This document shows positions 1-6,077 of a DNA stretch of 8,898 nt, in pieces; the first letter of the stretch is position 1, and every line of letters begins with the position of its first letter. Both the position numbers and the translations under genes were made by a program. The stretch is from contig JBBRFH010000143.1 of the NCBI GenBank assembly GCA_038224615.1, positions 1 to 8,898 of the forward strand, read 5' to 3'. This DNA comes from JBBRFH01 sp038224615. GTDB lineage: Bacteria; Planctomycetota; Phycisphaerae; Tepidisphaerales; Tepidisphaeraceae. The notes under the pieces were generated by a model. The model was not told the origin of the DNA, ran no database searches, and saw only the letters and a list, made by a program, of their open reading frames with translations.

Positions 1-153
1 GGGCGTCCATGCGCAAGCTCCTTATTGAAGGTGAAAGACTGAAAAAACAGCGAAGCTTCGCGACCGATCCGCCACCATACCCCCCAGACCGACCGGGCGC
101 AATCCTAACATGCGCCGAACTTCATCTGCGATCGCCCTGGAACCCGCAGCCCG

Positions 154-182
154 TCAAAGCCCCGGCCATGCCTGGCCGGGGC
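154..182. repeat. GC-rich hairpin, inverted copy of the one at 1192-1221
   Basis: The arms GCCCCGGCCA (159-168) and TGGCCGGGGC (173-182) pair perfectly around a TGCC loop. The 29 bases at 154-182 are an exact reverse complement of bases 1194-1222 downstream of scpB. Read on the reverse strand, the stem is followed by CTTTGA, so it could be a weak terminator for leftward transcription or for a gene left of the window. The T-tract is too short to be sure. It may equally be a copy of a dispersed palindromic repeat. Confidence 0.6.
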
Positions 183-271
183 GTGACGACCGTTGACCCA
201 GCGCCATTTCGGTCAGCGCTTCTCGCAAGAAAGTGCATCGGACTTTCCCCAATCCGGAAGCTCACCGGCAC

Positions 272-291
272 CGCGTGCGTAGACGCATGCG
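272..291. promoter_or_regulatory. Palindrome upstream of scpB, possible operator
   Basis: TGCGT (276-280) and ACGCA (283-287) are perfect inverted repeats separated by AG. The symmetry extends outward to 272 and 291 with a single G.T mismatch. It lies 38 bases upstream of the scpB start. This spacing suits a dimeric repressor or activator, but palindromes of this size are common in GC-rich DNA and no regulator is encoded beside it. Confidence 0.2.
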
Positions 292-317
292 ACGTCGGCT
301 TGTACTGTGCGGAGATC

Positions 318-323
318 AAAGGA
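318..323 (+). promoter_or_regulatory. Ribosome binding site of scpB
   Basis: AAAGGA ends five bases before the ATG at 329. This decides the start over an in-frame ATG at 233, which would add 32 Arg/His-rich residues that have no counterpart in E. coli ScpB. Confidence 0.6.
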
Positions 324-328
324 TCACT

Positions 329-1108
329 ATGTCCCTTATTACAACTGAACTTCGCGGCTGCATCGGTATTCTGACCCTGAACCATGCCGCCAAGCGCAAC
401 GCACTGTCGGCGCCGCTGATCGAGGACCTGATTGTCGGCCTGCAGGAAATGCGGGAGGCGAAGGCCCGCATCGTCATCCTCCGCGCCCCGGCGGGCTCGA
501 AGGTGTGGTCGGCGGGGCACGACGTCACCGAACTGCCCAAGAACGGCCGCGACCCGCTGGCGTACAACGATCCGCTCCGCCGGGCGGTGCGCGAGATCGA
601 GCGGCACCCTTCGCCGGTGGTGGCGATGATCGAAGGCACGGTCTGGGGCGGCGCTTGTGAGATCGTCATCGCCTGCGACTTCGCGATCTGCGGCGACACC
701 ACGACGTTCGCCATCACCCCGGCGAAACTGGGCGTGCCGTACAACATCAGCGGCCTGCTGAACTTCCTCAACTCCGCGCCGCTGCCGACCGTGAAGGAGC
801 TGATCTTCACCGCGACCCCGGTCACCGCCGAGCGGGCGCTGCGGACGGGGCTGGTGAACCACGTTGTCCCCGTGGCAGACCTGGAGCGCTACACCACCGG
901 CATCGCCGACCAGATCGCCAAGGTCTCGCCGCTGGTCGTGACGTGCATGAAGGAAGAGCTGCGGATCATCTCCGACGCCAGCCCGCTCTCGCCGGACACG
1001 TTCGAGCGAATCCAGGGCCTGCGCCGCGCGTGCTACGACAGCGAGGACTACCAGGAAGGCATTCACGCTTTCCTCGAGAAGCGGACGCCGGTCTTCACCG
1101 GCCGGTAA
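329..1108 (+). CDS. scpB: Methylmalonyl-CoA decarboxylase (crotonase family)
   Basis: The 259-residue product matches E. coli ScpB/YgfG (261 aa, from memory) along its length. That cytosolic enzyme decarboxylates methylmalonyl-CoA to propionyl-CoA. Distinctive shared blocks are SAGHDVTELP (61-70), GRDPLAYNDPLR (73-84), GTVWGGACEIVIA (103-115), LGVPYNISG (134-142), VKELIFTATP and the C-terminal ERIQGLRRACYDSEDYQEG. Residues equivalent to the E. coli active site are present with a constant offset of two: His64, Gly108 (oxyanion hole), Glu111 and Tyr138. The YDSEDYQEG tail and the Tyr favour decarboxylase over a generic enoyl-CoA hydratase. In E. coli the gene sits with scpA (methylmalonyl-CoA mutase), argK and scpC; none of these is here, and the gene appears monocistronic. 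It converges with amtB, with a hairpin terminator between them. Confidence 0.9.
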   Translation: MSLITTELRGCIGILTLNHAAKRNALSAPLIEDLIVGLQEMREAKARIVILRAPAGSKVWSAGHDVTELPKNGRDPLAYNDPLRRAVREIERHPSPVVAMIEGTVWGGACEIVIACDFAICGDTTTFAITPAKLGVPYNISGLLNFLNSAPLPTVKELIFTATPVTAERALRTGLVNHVVPVADLERYTTGIADQIAKVSPLVVTCMKEELRIISDASPLSPDTFERIQGLRRACYDSEDYQEGIHAFLEKRTPVFTGR

Positions 1109-1191
1109 GGCGCCTGCTCCGGGGCTGGTGACCTTCAGACGACAGAAGTGGATCAGCCGATTTCGGCATGATTCGTTCCCCTTAAACGGGC

Positions 1192-1221
1192 AAAGCCCCG
1201 GCCAGGCATGGCCGGGGCTTT
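1192..1221. terminator. Bidirectional intrinsic terminator between scpB and amtB
   Basis: A perfect 13-bp stem, AAAGCCCCGGCCA (1192-1204) with TGGCCGGGGCTTT (1209-1221), closes a GGCA loop. It is flanked by A3 on one side and T3 on the other, so each strand reads as a GC-rich hairpin ending in U residues. It lies 83 bases after the scpB stop and 35 bases beyond the amtB stop, where a shared terminator for two convergent genes is expected. The short U-tract makes efficiency uncertain. Confidence 0.75.
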
Positions 1222-1256
1222 GAACCGTGTCAGGCAGACTGCGAACCGTCGTTGGC

Positions 1257-2795
1257 TTACATTGCCGACGAGAGGTTGTAGCCGGTTTCGCCGTGGAGGA
1301 CGACGTCGGTGCCTTCCTCTTCGGCCTTGTCTTCGACGCGGATACCGATGGTCGCTTTGATGATCAGCCCGAGGATCAGCGACACGCTGAAAGCGAGGAC
1401 GACCGCGATCAAGAGAGCGATCGCCTGCGTGTAGACCTGGCCCCAGCCGCCCATGACCGGACGGATGGCGAAGTAGCCGACCAGCAGGGCGCCCAGCGCT
1501 CCGCCGATGCCGTGTACGCCGAAGGCGTCCAGCGAGTCGTCGTACTTGAAGACCTTCTTAAGCTGCGTGCCAAAGTAGCACACGCCGCCGCCCAGCAGAC
1601 CGATCAGGATCGACGACATCGGTGCAACGTGACCGGCGCACGGGGTGATGACGACCAGGCCGGCGACCATGCCCGAGGCGAAGCCGAGAATCGTCGGCTT
1701 TCCGTCCTTGAGCCATTCGACCATCATCCACGACAAAGCGGCCGCCGCAGCGGCGATCTGCGTGTTGGCGAAGGCGCCCGCGGCAACGCGGCCGGCAATC
1801 GGGCCTTCAGCGCCCGGGATGCCGATCGCCGAACCGGCATTGAAGCCGAACCAGCCGAACCAGAGCATGCCGGCACCGATCAGCGTCAGCCCGAGCGAGT
1901 GCGGGGCCATCGGACGCGTGCCGTAGCCGACCCGCGGGCCGACCACAAGCGTGAGTGCCAGCGCGGACACACCCGCCAGCACGTGTACGACCGTGCCGCC
2001 GGCGAAGTCCAGCACGCCCATCTGGAACAGGTACCCGTTGACATTCCACACCATGTGGGCCATCGGGCAGTAGACGATCAGCGACCAGAGAACCAGGAAC
2101 AGCAGCATCGGGCCGAAGCGCACCCGCTCGACGACCGAGCCGATGATCAGCGCGGGCGTGATGATGGCGAACATGCCTTGGAACATCACGAAGACGATTT
2201 CGGGGACGCCGGTATCGACCGCGCCGACCGTATCGCCCGAGGTCAGGTTGCCGCCGAAGTTCGTCTTGCCCTCAACGGCCTTGCCGTCGGCACCCATAAG
2301 CGCTTCGCCCATCGACTTCAGCCCGACGAGGCTGGAGTCAAAAGCAATGATGCTCTTGGTGGCTTCGATCTTCTTGCCTGGATTTGCCGGATCGTCGTAT
2401 TCGGCCTTGCCCACGCTGATCAGCGCCTTGGTGGTGCCGTCGGCGTTATCGACGACGGGGAAGACCATGGCGTACTCGACGCCGACCCAGAGGATGCCGA
2501 TGACGCCGCAGCAGACCATGACCAGCAGGAACGTGTTGAGCACGTTCTTGGCGCGGACCATGCCGCCGTAGAACAGCGCCAGGCCGGGCATCATGAACAG
2601 CACGAGGGCTGAGGAGATGAGCATCCATGCCGTGTTGCCGGTATTGACCGGGAGCAGCAGCGGCGCAGGTGCCGCCGGGATTGTTGTGGGAGCGGCCGCT
2701 TCCTGGGCGAACGCCCCCGTTGAAAGGGCGAGCACGCCGAGGCCCAGCGCCAAGGCCGGGAGACACCACCGCCGGAGCGGAGAGCAGAGAGACAT
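1257..2795 (-). CDS. amtB: Ammonium transporter, Amt/MEP/Rh family
   Basis: This inner-membrane channel for ammonium/ammonia has 512 residues from the chosen start. Residues 1-30 form a signal peptide (RR at 8-9, a Leu/Ala-rich core, likely cut after AFA), as in other bacterial AmtB proteins. About eleven membrane spans follow. Pore residues align with E. coli AmtB: the twin histidines are His271 (in DFAGGTVVH) and His428 (in FGVHG), the gate phenylalanines Phe209 and Phe318, with Trp250, Asp263 and Ser322. The C-terminal tail (RVEDKAEEEGTDVVLHGETGYN) resembles the cytosolic segment that PII/GlnK proteins contact, but no glnK is adjacent. The loop between Trp103 and Phe205 is about 58 residues longer than in E. 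coli. An in-frame ATG at 2828 would add 11 residues before the signal peptide; the start at 2795 has the better ribosome binding site. Confidence 0.95.
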   Translation of the reverse strand: MSLCSPLRRWCLPALALGLGVLALSTGAFAQEAAAPTTIPAAPAPLLLPVNTGNTAWMLISSALVLFMMPGLALFYGGMVRAKNVLNTFLLVMVCCGVIGILWVGVEYAMVFPVVDNADGTTKALISVGKAEYDDPANPGKKIEATKSIIAFDSSLVGLKSMGEALMGADGKAVEGKTNFGGNLTSGDTVGAVDTGVPEIVFVMFQGMFAIITPALIIGSVVERVRFGPMLLFLVLWSLIVYCPMAHMVWNVNGYLFQMGVLDFAGGTVVHVLAGVSALALTLVVGPRVGYGTRPMAPHSLGLTLIGAGMLWFGWFGFNAGSAIGIPGAEGPIAGRVAAGAFANTQIAAAAAALSWMMVEWLKDGKPTILGFASGMVAGLVVITPCAGHVAPMSSILIGLLGGGVCYFGTQLKKVFKYDDSLDAFGVHGIGGALGALLVGYFAIRPVMGGWGQVYTQAIALLIAVVLAFSVSLILGLIIKATIGIRVEDKAEEEGTDVVLHGETGYNLSSAM

Positions 2796-2801
2796 GTGAA
2801 A

Positions 2802-2807
2802 CCACCT
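2802..2807 (-). promoter_or_regulatory. Ribosome binding site of amtB
   Basis: AGGTGG on the reverse strand lies six bases before the ATG at 2795. This places translation directly at the signal peptide (MSLCSPLRRW) and argues against the upstream ATG at 2828. Confidence 0.65.
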
Positions 2808-2894
2808 GTGTGAGAGAGAGTCAGGCATGCCCCATGCGAACCAGCTCGCCGGGGGCCACTTACGTCGTCATCGGAAACCCAAGGTGCCCGAAGA

Positions 2895-2924
2895 CACGGA
2901 GGAAGGTCCTTCCCTTCCGCCGTG
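2895..2924 (-). ncRNA. Stem-loop in the predicted amtB leader
   Basis: The arms 2895-2906 and 2913-2924 pair in 11 of 12 positions around a six-base loop; the only mismatch is at 2900/2919. In the reverse-strand transcript the stem would begin about four bases after the start site predicted from the sigma-54 element. No U-tract follows, so it does not read as a terminator. It could protect the mRNA 5' end or be a regulatory leader structure. I do not recognise it as a known riboswitch class. Confidence 0.45.
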
Positions 2925-2938
2925 CATGAACGTTGGAG

Positions 2939-2954
2939 TTCAAAGTCCGTGCCA
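2939..2954 (-). promoter_or_regulatory. Sigma-54 (RpoN) promoter candidate for amtB
   Basis: The reverse strand reads TGGCACGGACTTTGAA. Against the RpoN consensus TGGCACG-N4-TTGCA, the -24 block matches at all seven positions and the spacing is exact. The only difference is A for C at the -12 position. The predicted start is near 2928, giving a leader of about 133 bases. Sigma-54 with NtrC drives glnK-amtB in proteobacteria, so the position is biologically sensible. The -12 substitution is at a well conserved base, which lowers confidence. Confidence 0.5.
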
Positions 2955-3009
2955 AAGGGTAGACTGCAACTTTCGTAAGACTTCCTCACGCCTTGTGGGA
3001 TTTTGGTGT

Positions 3010-3021
3010 CGCAAAGTTGCG
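3010..3021. promoter_or_regulatory. Palindrome about 80-95 bases upstream of the amtB start site
   Basis: CGCAA-AG-TTGCG is a perfect 5-2-5 inverted repeat. It falls in the range where enhancer-binding activators of sigma-54 promoters usually bind. It does not match the NtrC consensus (GCACC-N5-GGTGC type) as I remember it, so it is only a candidate operator. Confidence 0.2.
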
Positions 3022-3098
3022 CAGCGGGCACGCAAGGCTCCGCCGACTGCCTAAGACGTAGGCACGACAGGTAGCGACCGAGGGGAACCCCTTGTGGC

Positions 3099-3129
3099 GG
3101 TCAGAAAAGGGGTCAGGTCAGAAAAGGGG
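3099..3129 (+). repeat. Tandem 14-base repeat, GGTCAGAAAAGGGG
   Basis: GGTCAGAAAAGGGG occurs at 3099-3112 and again at 3116-3129, with TCA between them. The motif AAAAGGGGTCAGGTC recalls, from memory, sequences often found beside REP-associated (Y1/IS200-like) transposase genes. This could therefore mark an element boundary or remnant. No intact transposase is present. Confidence 0.55.
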
Positions 3130-3267
3130 GGACGCACGTCGATTACGCCGCCGGGTTGTTCTTCACCCTGGCGCGGTGCTGCACGTCAATGCTTCATCCG
3201 CCGCCGGCGCGTTGCCCGTGCGGACCGATCCACCGCGACGAATCGGTGTCGCCGATCCACGGCCCGC

Positions 3268-5265
3268 TCACCACCGACCGGCCCGGGACGACAACTTCGC
3301 CGCCGTTATTCGTGGGTCGGTGGCTGTCACCTGTTTTGCTTTGGCGTGGTCTTGGCCTCGTCCATGTGCCGCAGCACCGTTGACCATAGCGAGCAACTCG
3401 CCCACCATAGCCTTCATCTGATCAGCCTGGCTGGTGAGTTCCTCGCTGGCCGACGCGGATTCCTCGGCACTTGCGGCGTTGGACTGGGTGACTTTGTCCA
3501 TTTCGGTCACGGCCTTGTTGACCTGGTCGATCCCGCCGTTCTGTTCCTGGCTGGCTGCGCTAATCTCAGCAACCAGGGCGTTCACTTTGGTGATCGTGCC
3601 AGTGATCTCGTGGAGATCCTTAGCCACCTCGGTGTTGATCACGACGCCTTGTTTGGCGTTCTGCACCGATTCTTCGATCATGCTGGCCGTGTTCTTGGCT
3701 GCTTCCGCCGAACGCATGGCCAGGTTTCGCACTTCTTCAGCCACAACAGCAAATCCCTTACCAGCCTCGCCGGCGCGAGCGGCTTCGACGGCCGCATTGA
3801 GAGCCAATAGATTCGTCTGGAAGGCAATCTCGTCAATCACCTTGATGATCCGCGCCGTCGCCGCAGCACTCTCATGAATCTCGCCAATGGCCGTGGACAT
3901 CCTTTCCATCGCGATATTGCCTTGATCGGCAGCGTGCTTCGCTTCGGCCGCAAGGCTGGCTGCATGGTGGGCACTTTCGGCGTTCTTCTTGGTCATGCAG
4001 GCCATTTCTTCGAGTGATGAACTTGTTTCCTCCAGCGATGCCGCCTGCTCGCTGGCACCCTGAGCGAGTGACTGGCTGGAGGAAGACACCTGCCCAGCCG
4101 CCGAAGCGGTCTGGTCGGCAGCGTTGCCGAGTGCGTCAGCAATACGGCGCAAACTCTTGTTGATCCCCCGGCTGATGATGATTCCCAGACTCAGTGCCAG
4201 CGCCACGCCGACGACCATTGCCGCAATCGACGCGATCTTGAGCGTCCGCGCTTGGGCGGTGGCGGATTTCGTGGCCTCCGCAGCGGCGGTGTCATTACTC
4301 TCGACGATCTTCTTTAGCAGGCCCAACGCGTTGGTTTCGCTCGCTCTGCAGACGATCATCCCTTGTCGCTGCATCCGGTCCATTATTTCGGTGACTTTGG
4401 TGTCGGCCTCAAGAGCCATCGCAATGATATTCGCCATTGCATCGGTGGCAGGACGGTCGATGCCGGTGACGGCACGGTCTACTACCTGACCAGCCGTGGG
4501 ATCAGTCTTGTCGAACTTCTTGAGAGCTTCGCGGTACTGAAGGCCCAACGCTGCATGTTTCTGCATGACATCTTCGGCCGCGTTGGCATCCAGTCCAAGC
4601 TGCGGCAGAATGTCCACCACATTCTTGAGTTTGACTTGGACCGTCTTCTCCGACTTCTCGAAACCGGCAAAATGCTTGTCAAATTTCGCCGGGTCGTTGC
4701 CACGCAGCAGAATATTCTTCCACTCCTGAATCTGCTGTTTAAATGCTACCAGCGCGGTGCCGGCATCATTGTTCACTTGTTTGATTCCCTGGGTATACGA
4801 TAGCTCCGCTGACTTGGCATGTTTGGTGTGAACCGACAGCAATGCCTCGTGCTCATCATTGACTTTGAAGAATGCCTCCGTGTCCTTTTCCCACTGTACC
4901 CACGCAGACACAAACTCTTTCCAGGCGGTCGCTTCCTCAGCCGTGTGCGGCAGCGTCTCGTATATCTTCATCGCCACCTGATACTCCACCCTGGCTTTGG
5001 CGGCGGTCTCCGGCTGACGCAGACGATCCGTGTTCTTCAGATTGGGATTGAGAAGCGCCCGCTGCGCGGCCTTGATCCGCTCGGCATTCTCGCTGATCTT
5101 AAGCATGCTTTGCACGCCAGGCAGGCGCGTCATTCCAACATCTCTAATGGACTGGTCGCTCTTGGTAGCCCCATAATAACCCACCAAGCCCAGCAGCAAC
5201 GCGATCGTAGCCACCGCCATGAATGATATGGTCAACTTGCGTCCGATTGTCGAAACTACCTTCAT
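3268..5265 (-). CDS. Methyl-accepting chemotaxis protein
   Basis: This 665-residue inner-membrane chemoreceptor relays ligand binding to CheA/CheW. A first membrane span is at about 11-33. A large helical extracytoplasmic sensor domain (about 35-340) contains QEWKNILLRGNDPAKFDKH, a block I associate with helical-bundle receptors; the ligand cannot be read from sequence. The second span starts near Ile344 and ends near 364. A normal HAMP domain is not evident: only a short IN-KSLRRIADAL stretch precedes the coiled-coil signalling domain. The hairpin tip is canonical (476-516), including Phe482, Asn490, Glu494 and Arg497, which correspond to the CheA/CheW-contacting tip of E. coli Tsr. The Ala/Ser/Gln/Glu-rich helices on both sides carry likely methylation sites. 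There is no C-terminal NWETF pentapeptide. The ATG at 5265 has a GAGGA site; an in-frame ATG at 5310 does not. GC content appears lower than in the neighbours, mainly in the sensor half. Confidence 0.92.
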   Translation of the reverse strand: MKVVSTIGRKLTISFMAVATIALLLGLVGYYGATKSDQSIRDVGMTRLPGVQSMLKISENAERIKAAQRALLNPNLKNTDRLRQPETAAKARVEYQVAMKIYETLPHTAEEATAWKEFVSAWVQWEKDTEAFFKVNDEHEALLSVHTKHAKSAELSYTQGIKQVNNDAGTALVAFKQQIQEWKNILLRGNDPAKFDKHFAGFEKSEKTVQVKLKNVVDILPQLGLDANAAEDVMQKHAALGLQYREALKKFDKTDPTAGQVVDRAVTGIDRPATDAMANIIAMALEADTKVTEIMDRMQRQGMIVCRASETNALGLLKKIVESNDTAAAEATKSATAQARTLKIASIAAMVVGVALALSLGIIISRGINKSLRRIADALGNAADQTASAAGQVSSSSQSLAQGASEQAASLEETSSSLEEMACMTKKNAESAHHAASLAAEAKHAADQGNIAMERMSTAIGEIHESAAATARIIKVIDEIAFQTNLLALNAAVEAARAGEAGKGFAVVAEEVRNLAMRSAEAAKNTASMIEESVQNAKQGVVINTEVAKDLHEITGTITKVNALVAEISAASQEQNGGIDQVNKAVTEMDKVTQSNAASAEESASASEELTSQADQMKAMVGELLAMVNGAAAHGRGQDHAKAKQVTATDPRITAAKLSSRAGRW

Positions 5266-5273
5266 CGCGTTCT

Positions 5274-5278
5274 TCCTC
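5274..5278 (-). promoter_or_regulatory. Ribosome binding site of the chemoreceptor gene
   Basis: GAGGA on the reverse strand ends eight bases before the ATG at 5265. The product then begins MKVVSTIGRKL immediately before the first membrane span, which is typical of chemoreceptors. Confidence 0.6.
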
Positions 5279-5380
5279 TTCAGCCACGTTTTTTGTGCGC
5301 GGAGAGACATTGTGTCACTGCTTCTGCTCGCTCCTGTGGTTCACCACGGAGTTGAAATAAAAAGGGTTACGGCATCTCCT

Positions 5381-5407
5381 ATATCGGTTGGGAAGCCGCA
5401 TGAGTTA
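5381..5407 (-). promoter_or_regulatory. Sigma-28 (FliA-type) promoter candidate for the chemoreceptor
   Basis: The reverse strand reads TAAC, 15 bases, then ACCGATAT. Against the flagellar consensus TAAA-N15-GCCGATAA this gives 3 of 4 and 6 of 8 matches with exact spacing. The -10 element ends about 115 bases before the chemoreceptor start codon. FliA control of chemoreceptor genes is common in flagellated bacteria. The match is imperfect, and no flagellar gene is in the window. Confidence 0.35.
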
Positions 5408-6026
5408 AGAGGCATAGCAGCTATGAGACCGTTTTCGTCTGTATTGATGGGCTTGTTGGTCGGAGCGCTCCGCGAACCCGATGACTCCGCCCTCAAGCGC
5501 GCCGCACCGTTTTCTGACGGGTAAAGCCGGTGTCCGCCGCGTTCTCGCCGCCCATCTTGATCCGCCCGGCGACCGGTGCGGCCTGCGCCATCTGCGGCTG
5601 CGGACACCCGGGATATCGAAATTTCAAATCGCGCGTGCCCGCAAATGAGGTGCTTGTCTCAATAACCGGGTTCGTGCGGCCCAGGCGCATCGGAAATCGA
5701 CTACACGCTGCCTCAGAATGCAGTGCTCCATATCCGGCCGATGGCGCAAAATTGAAATCGGGTGCAGCGCGGGCGGGCCACAGGAGCAGGGTTCGTGGCG
5801 CCGAGCCGGGGATGTCGTCCACGGTTGCGCCAGGATCGGCGCGGCGTGCGACGGGGACGGATTTGTGGGGCCGGCGGAAGTTATCGCGCCGGCGATCTGA
5901 GGGGATGGGTGCGGGAAATGCGGAACTCTCTGGCGAATCTGTAACTCTCTATCGGGGAATACTTTATCGGTTCTTCAGCACGATCCTCGGCACTGGACGT
6001 CGACGCGGGGCCCTTTTTGAGGCGTA

Positions 6027-6064
6027 TCAATCGCGCACCGGCACCCCCCCCGCAGTGCGATTGA
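6027..6064 (-). terminator. Hairpin downstream of the membrane protein gene
   Basis: TCAATCGC (6027-6034) and GCGATTGA (6057-6064) are perfect 8-bp arms around a 22-base C-rich loop. On the reverse strand the stem starts 14 bases after the stop of the membrane protein gene. No U-tract follows, so an intrinsic terminator is not proven; it may only be a 3'-end stabilising structure. Confidence 0.3.
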
Positions 6065-6077
6065 ACAAAGCGTGCGA

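Larger units (their letters stand above)
1..328. other. Left-edge region with no supported gene
   Basis: No reading frame here looks like a conserved protein. The long reverse frame that overlaps scpB is low-complexity Arg/Asp/Gly-rich and is the antisense of a GC-rich gene. A forward frame through 9-374 has no recognisable motif and runs into scpB in another frame. The region contains a GC-rich hairpin (154-182), a small palindrome (272-291) and the ribosome binding site of scpB. I found no clear sigma-70 promoter for scpB; a TTGACC at 193-198 has no matching -10 element at normal spacing. Confidence 0.6.
2796..3267. other. Gene-less interval between the chemoreceptor gene and amtB
   Basis: No supported gene lies in these 472 bases; the short frames on both strands are Arg/Ser/Pro-rich without motifs. 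The interval appears to be the amtB control region: it holds the amtB ribosome binding site, a strong hairpin, a sigma-54-like element and a small palindrome. Its distal part has a 14-base tandem repeat and a possible transposase remnant. A perfect short inverted repeat, AGGGG-AA-CCCCT, lies at 3081-3092. I see no clear terminator for the chemoreceptor gene. Confidence 0.6.
5266..6077. other. Long interval with no supported gene
   Basis: About 810 bases separate two reverse-strand genes. Frames at 5530-6135 (forward), 5493-5822 and 5341-5607 (reverse) have no recognisable domain and overlap each other; none has both a good ribosome binding site and protein-like composition. The part nearest the chemoreceptor holds its promoter candidate. 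Further away are two palindromes, CATAGC-A-GCTATG (5413-5425) and the perfect 12-mer CGGAGCGCTCCG (5461-5472). A CCGGCG/CGCCGG inverted repeat lies at 5871-5892. GAACTCTCT/TAACTCTCT is a short direct repeat near 5933-5950. Nothing resembles a tRNA or an rRNA. Confidence 0.5.

Noticed and set aside
122..1066. Long reverse-strand open frame opposite scpB
   Set aside because: It is Arg/Asp/His-rich with no motif and is exactly antisense to a strongly conserved gene, as expected of GC-rich coding DNA.
1227..2612. Long forward open frame opposite amtB (461 codons)
   Set aside because: Its composition is dominated by Asp, Arg, Glu, His and Gln without any domain. The reverse strand clearly encodes AmtB, so this is a shadow frame.
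5266..5540. Possible cyclic-di-GMP riboswitch upstream of the chemoreceptor
   Set aside because: Such riboswitches precede chemoreceptor genes in some bacteria, so I looked for the conserved core, but found no matching sequence or paired architecture on the reverse strand.
5341..5822. Two reverse-strand open frames upstream of the chemoreceptor (5341-5607 and 5493-5822)
   Set aside because: They overlap each other in different frames, have no recognisable motif and cover the chemoreceptor promoter candidate. Neither has a convincing start.
6000..6020. GGGGCCCTTTTTG as an intrinsic terminator for forward transcription
   Set aside because: The T-run is there, but the preceding bases do not form a proper stem with a loop, and no forward gene ends nearby.
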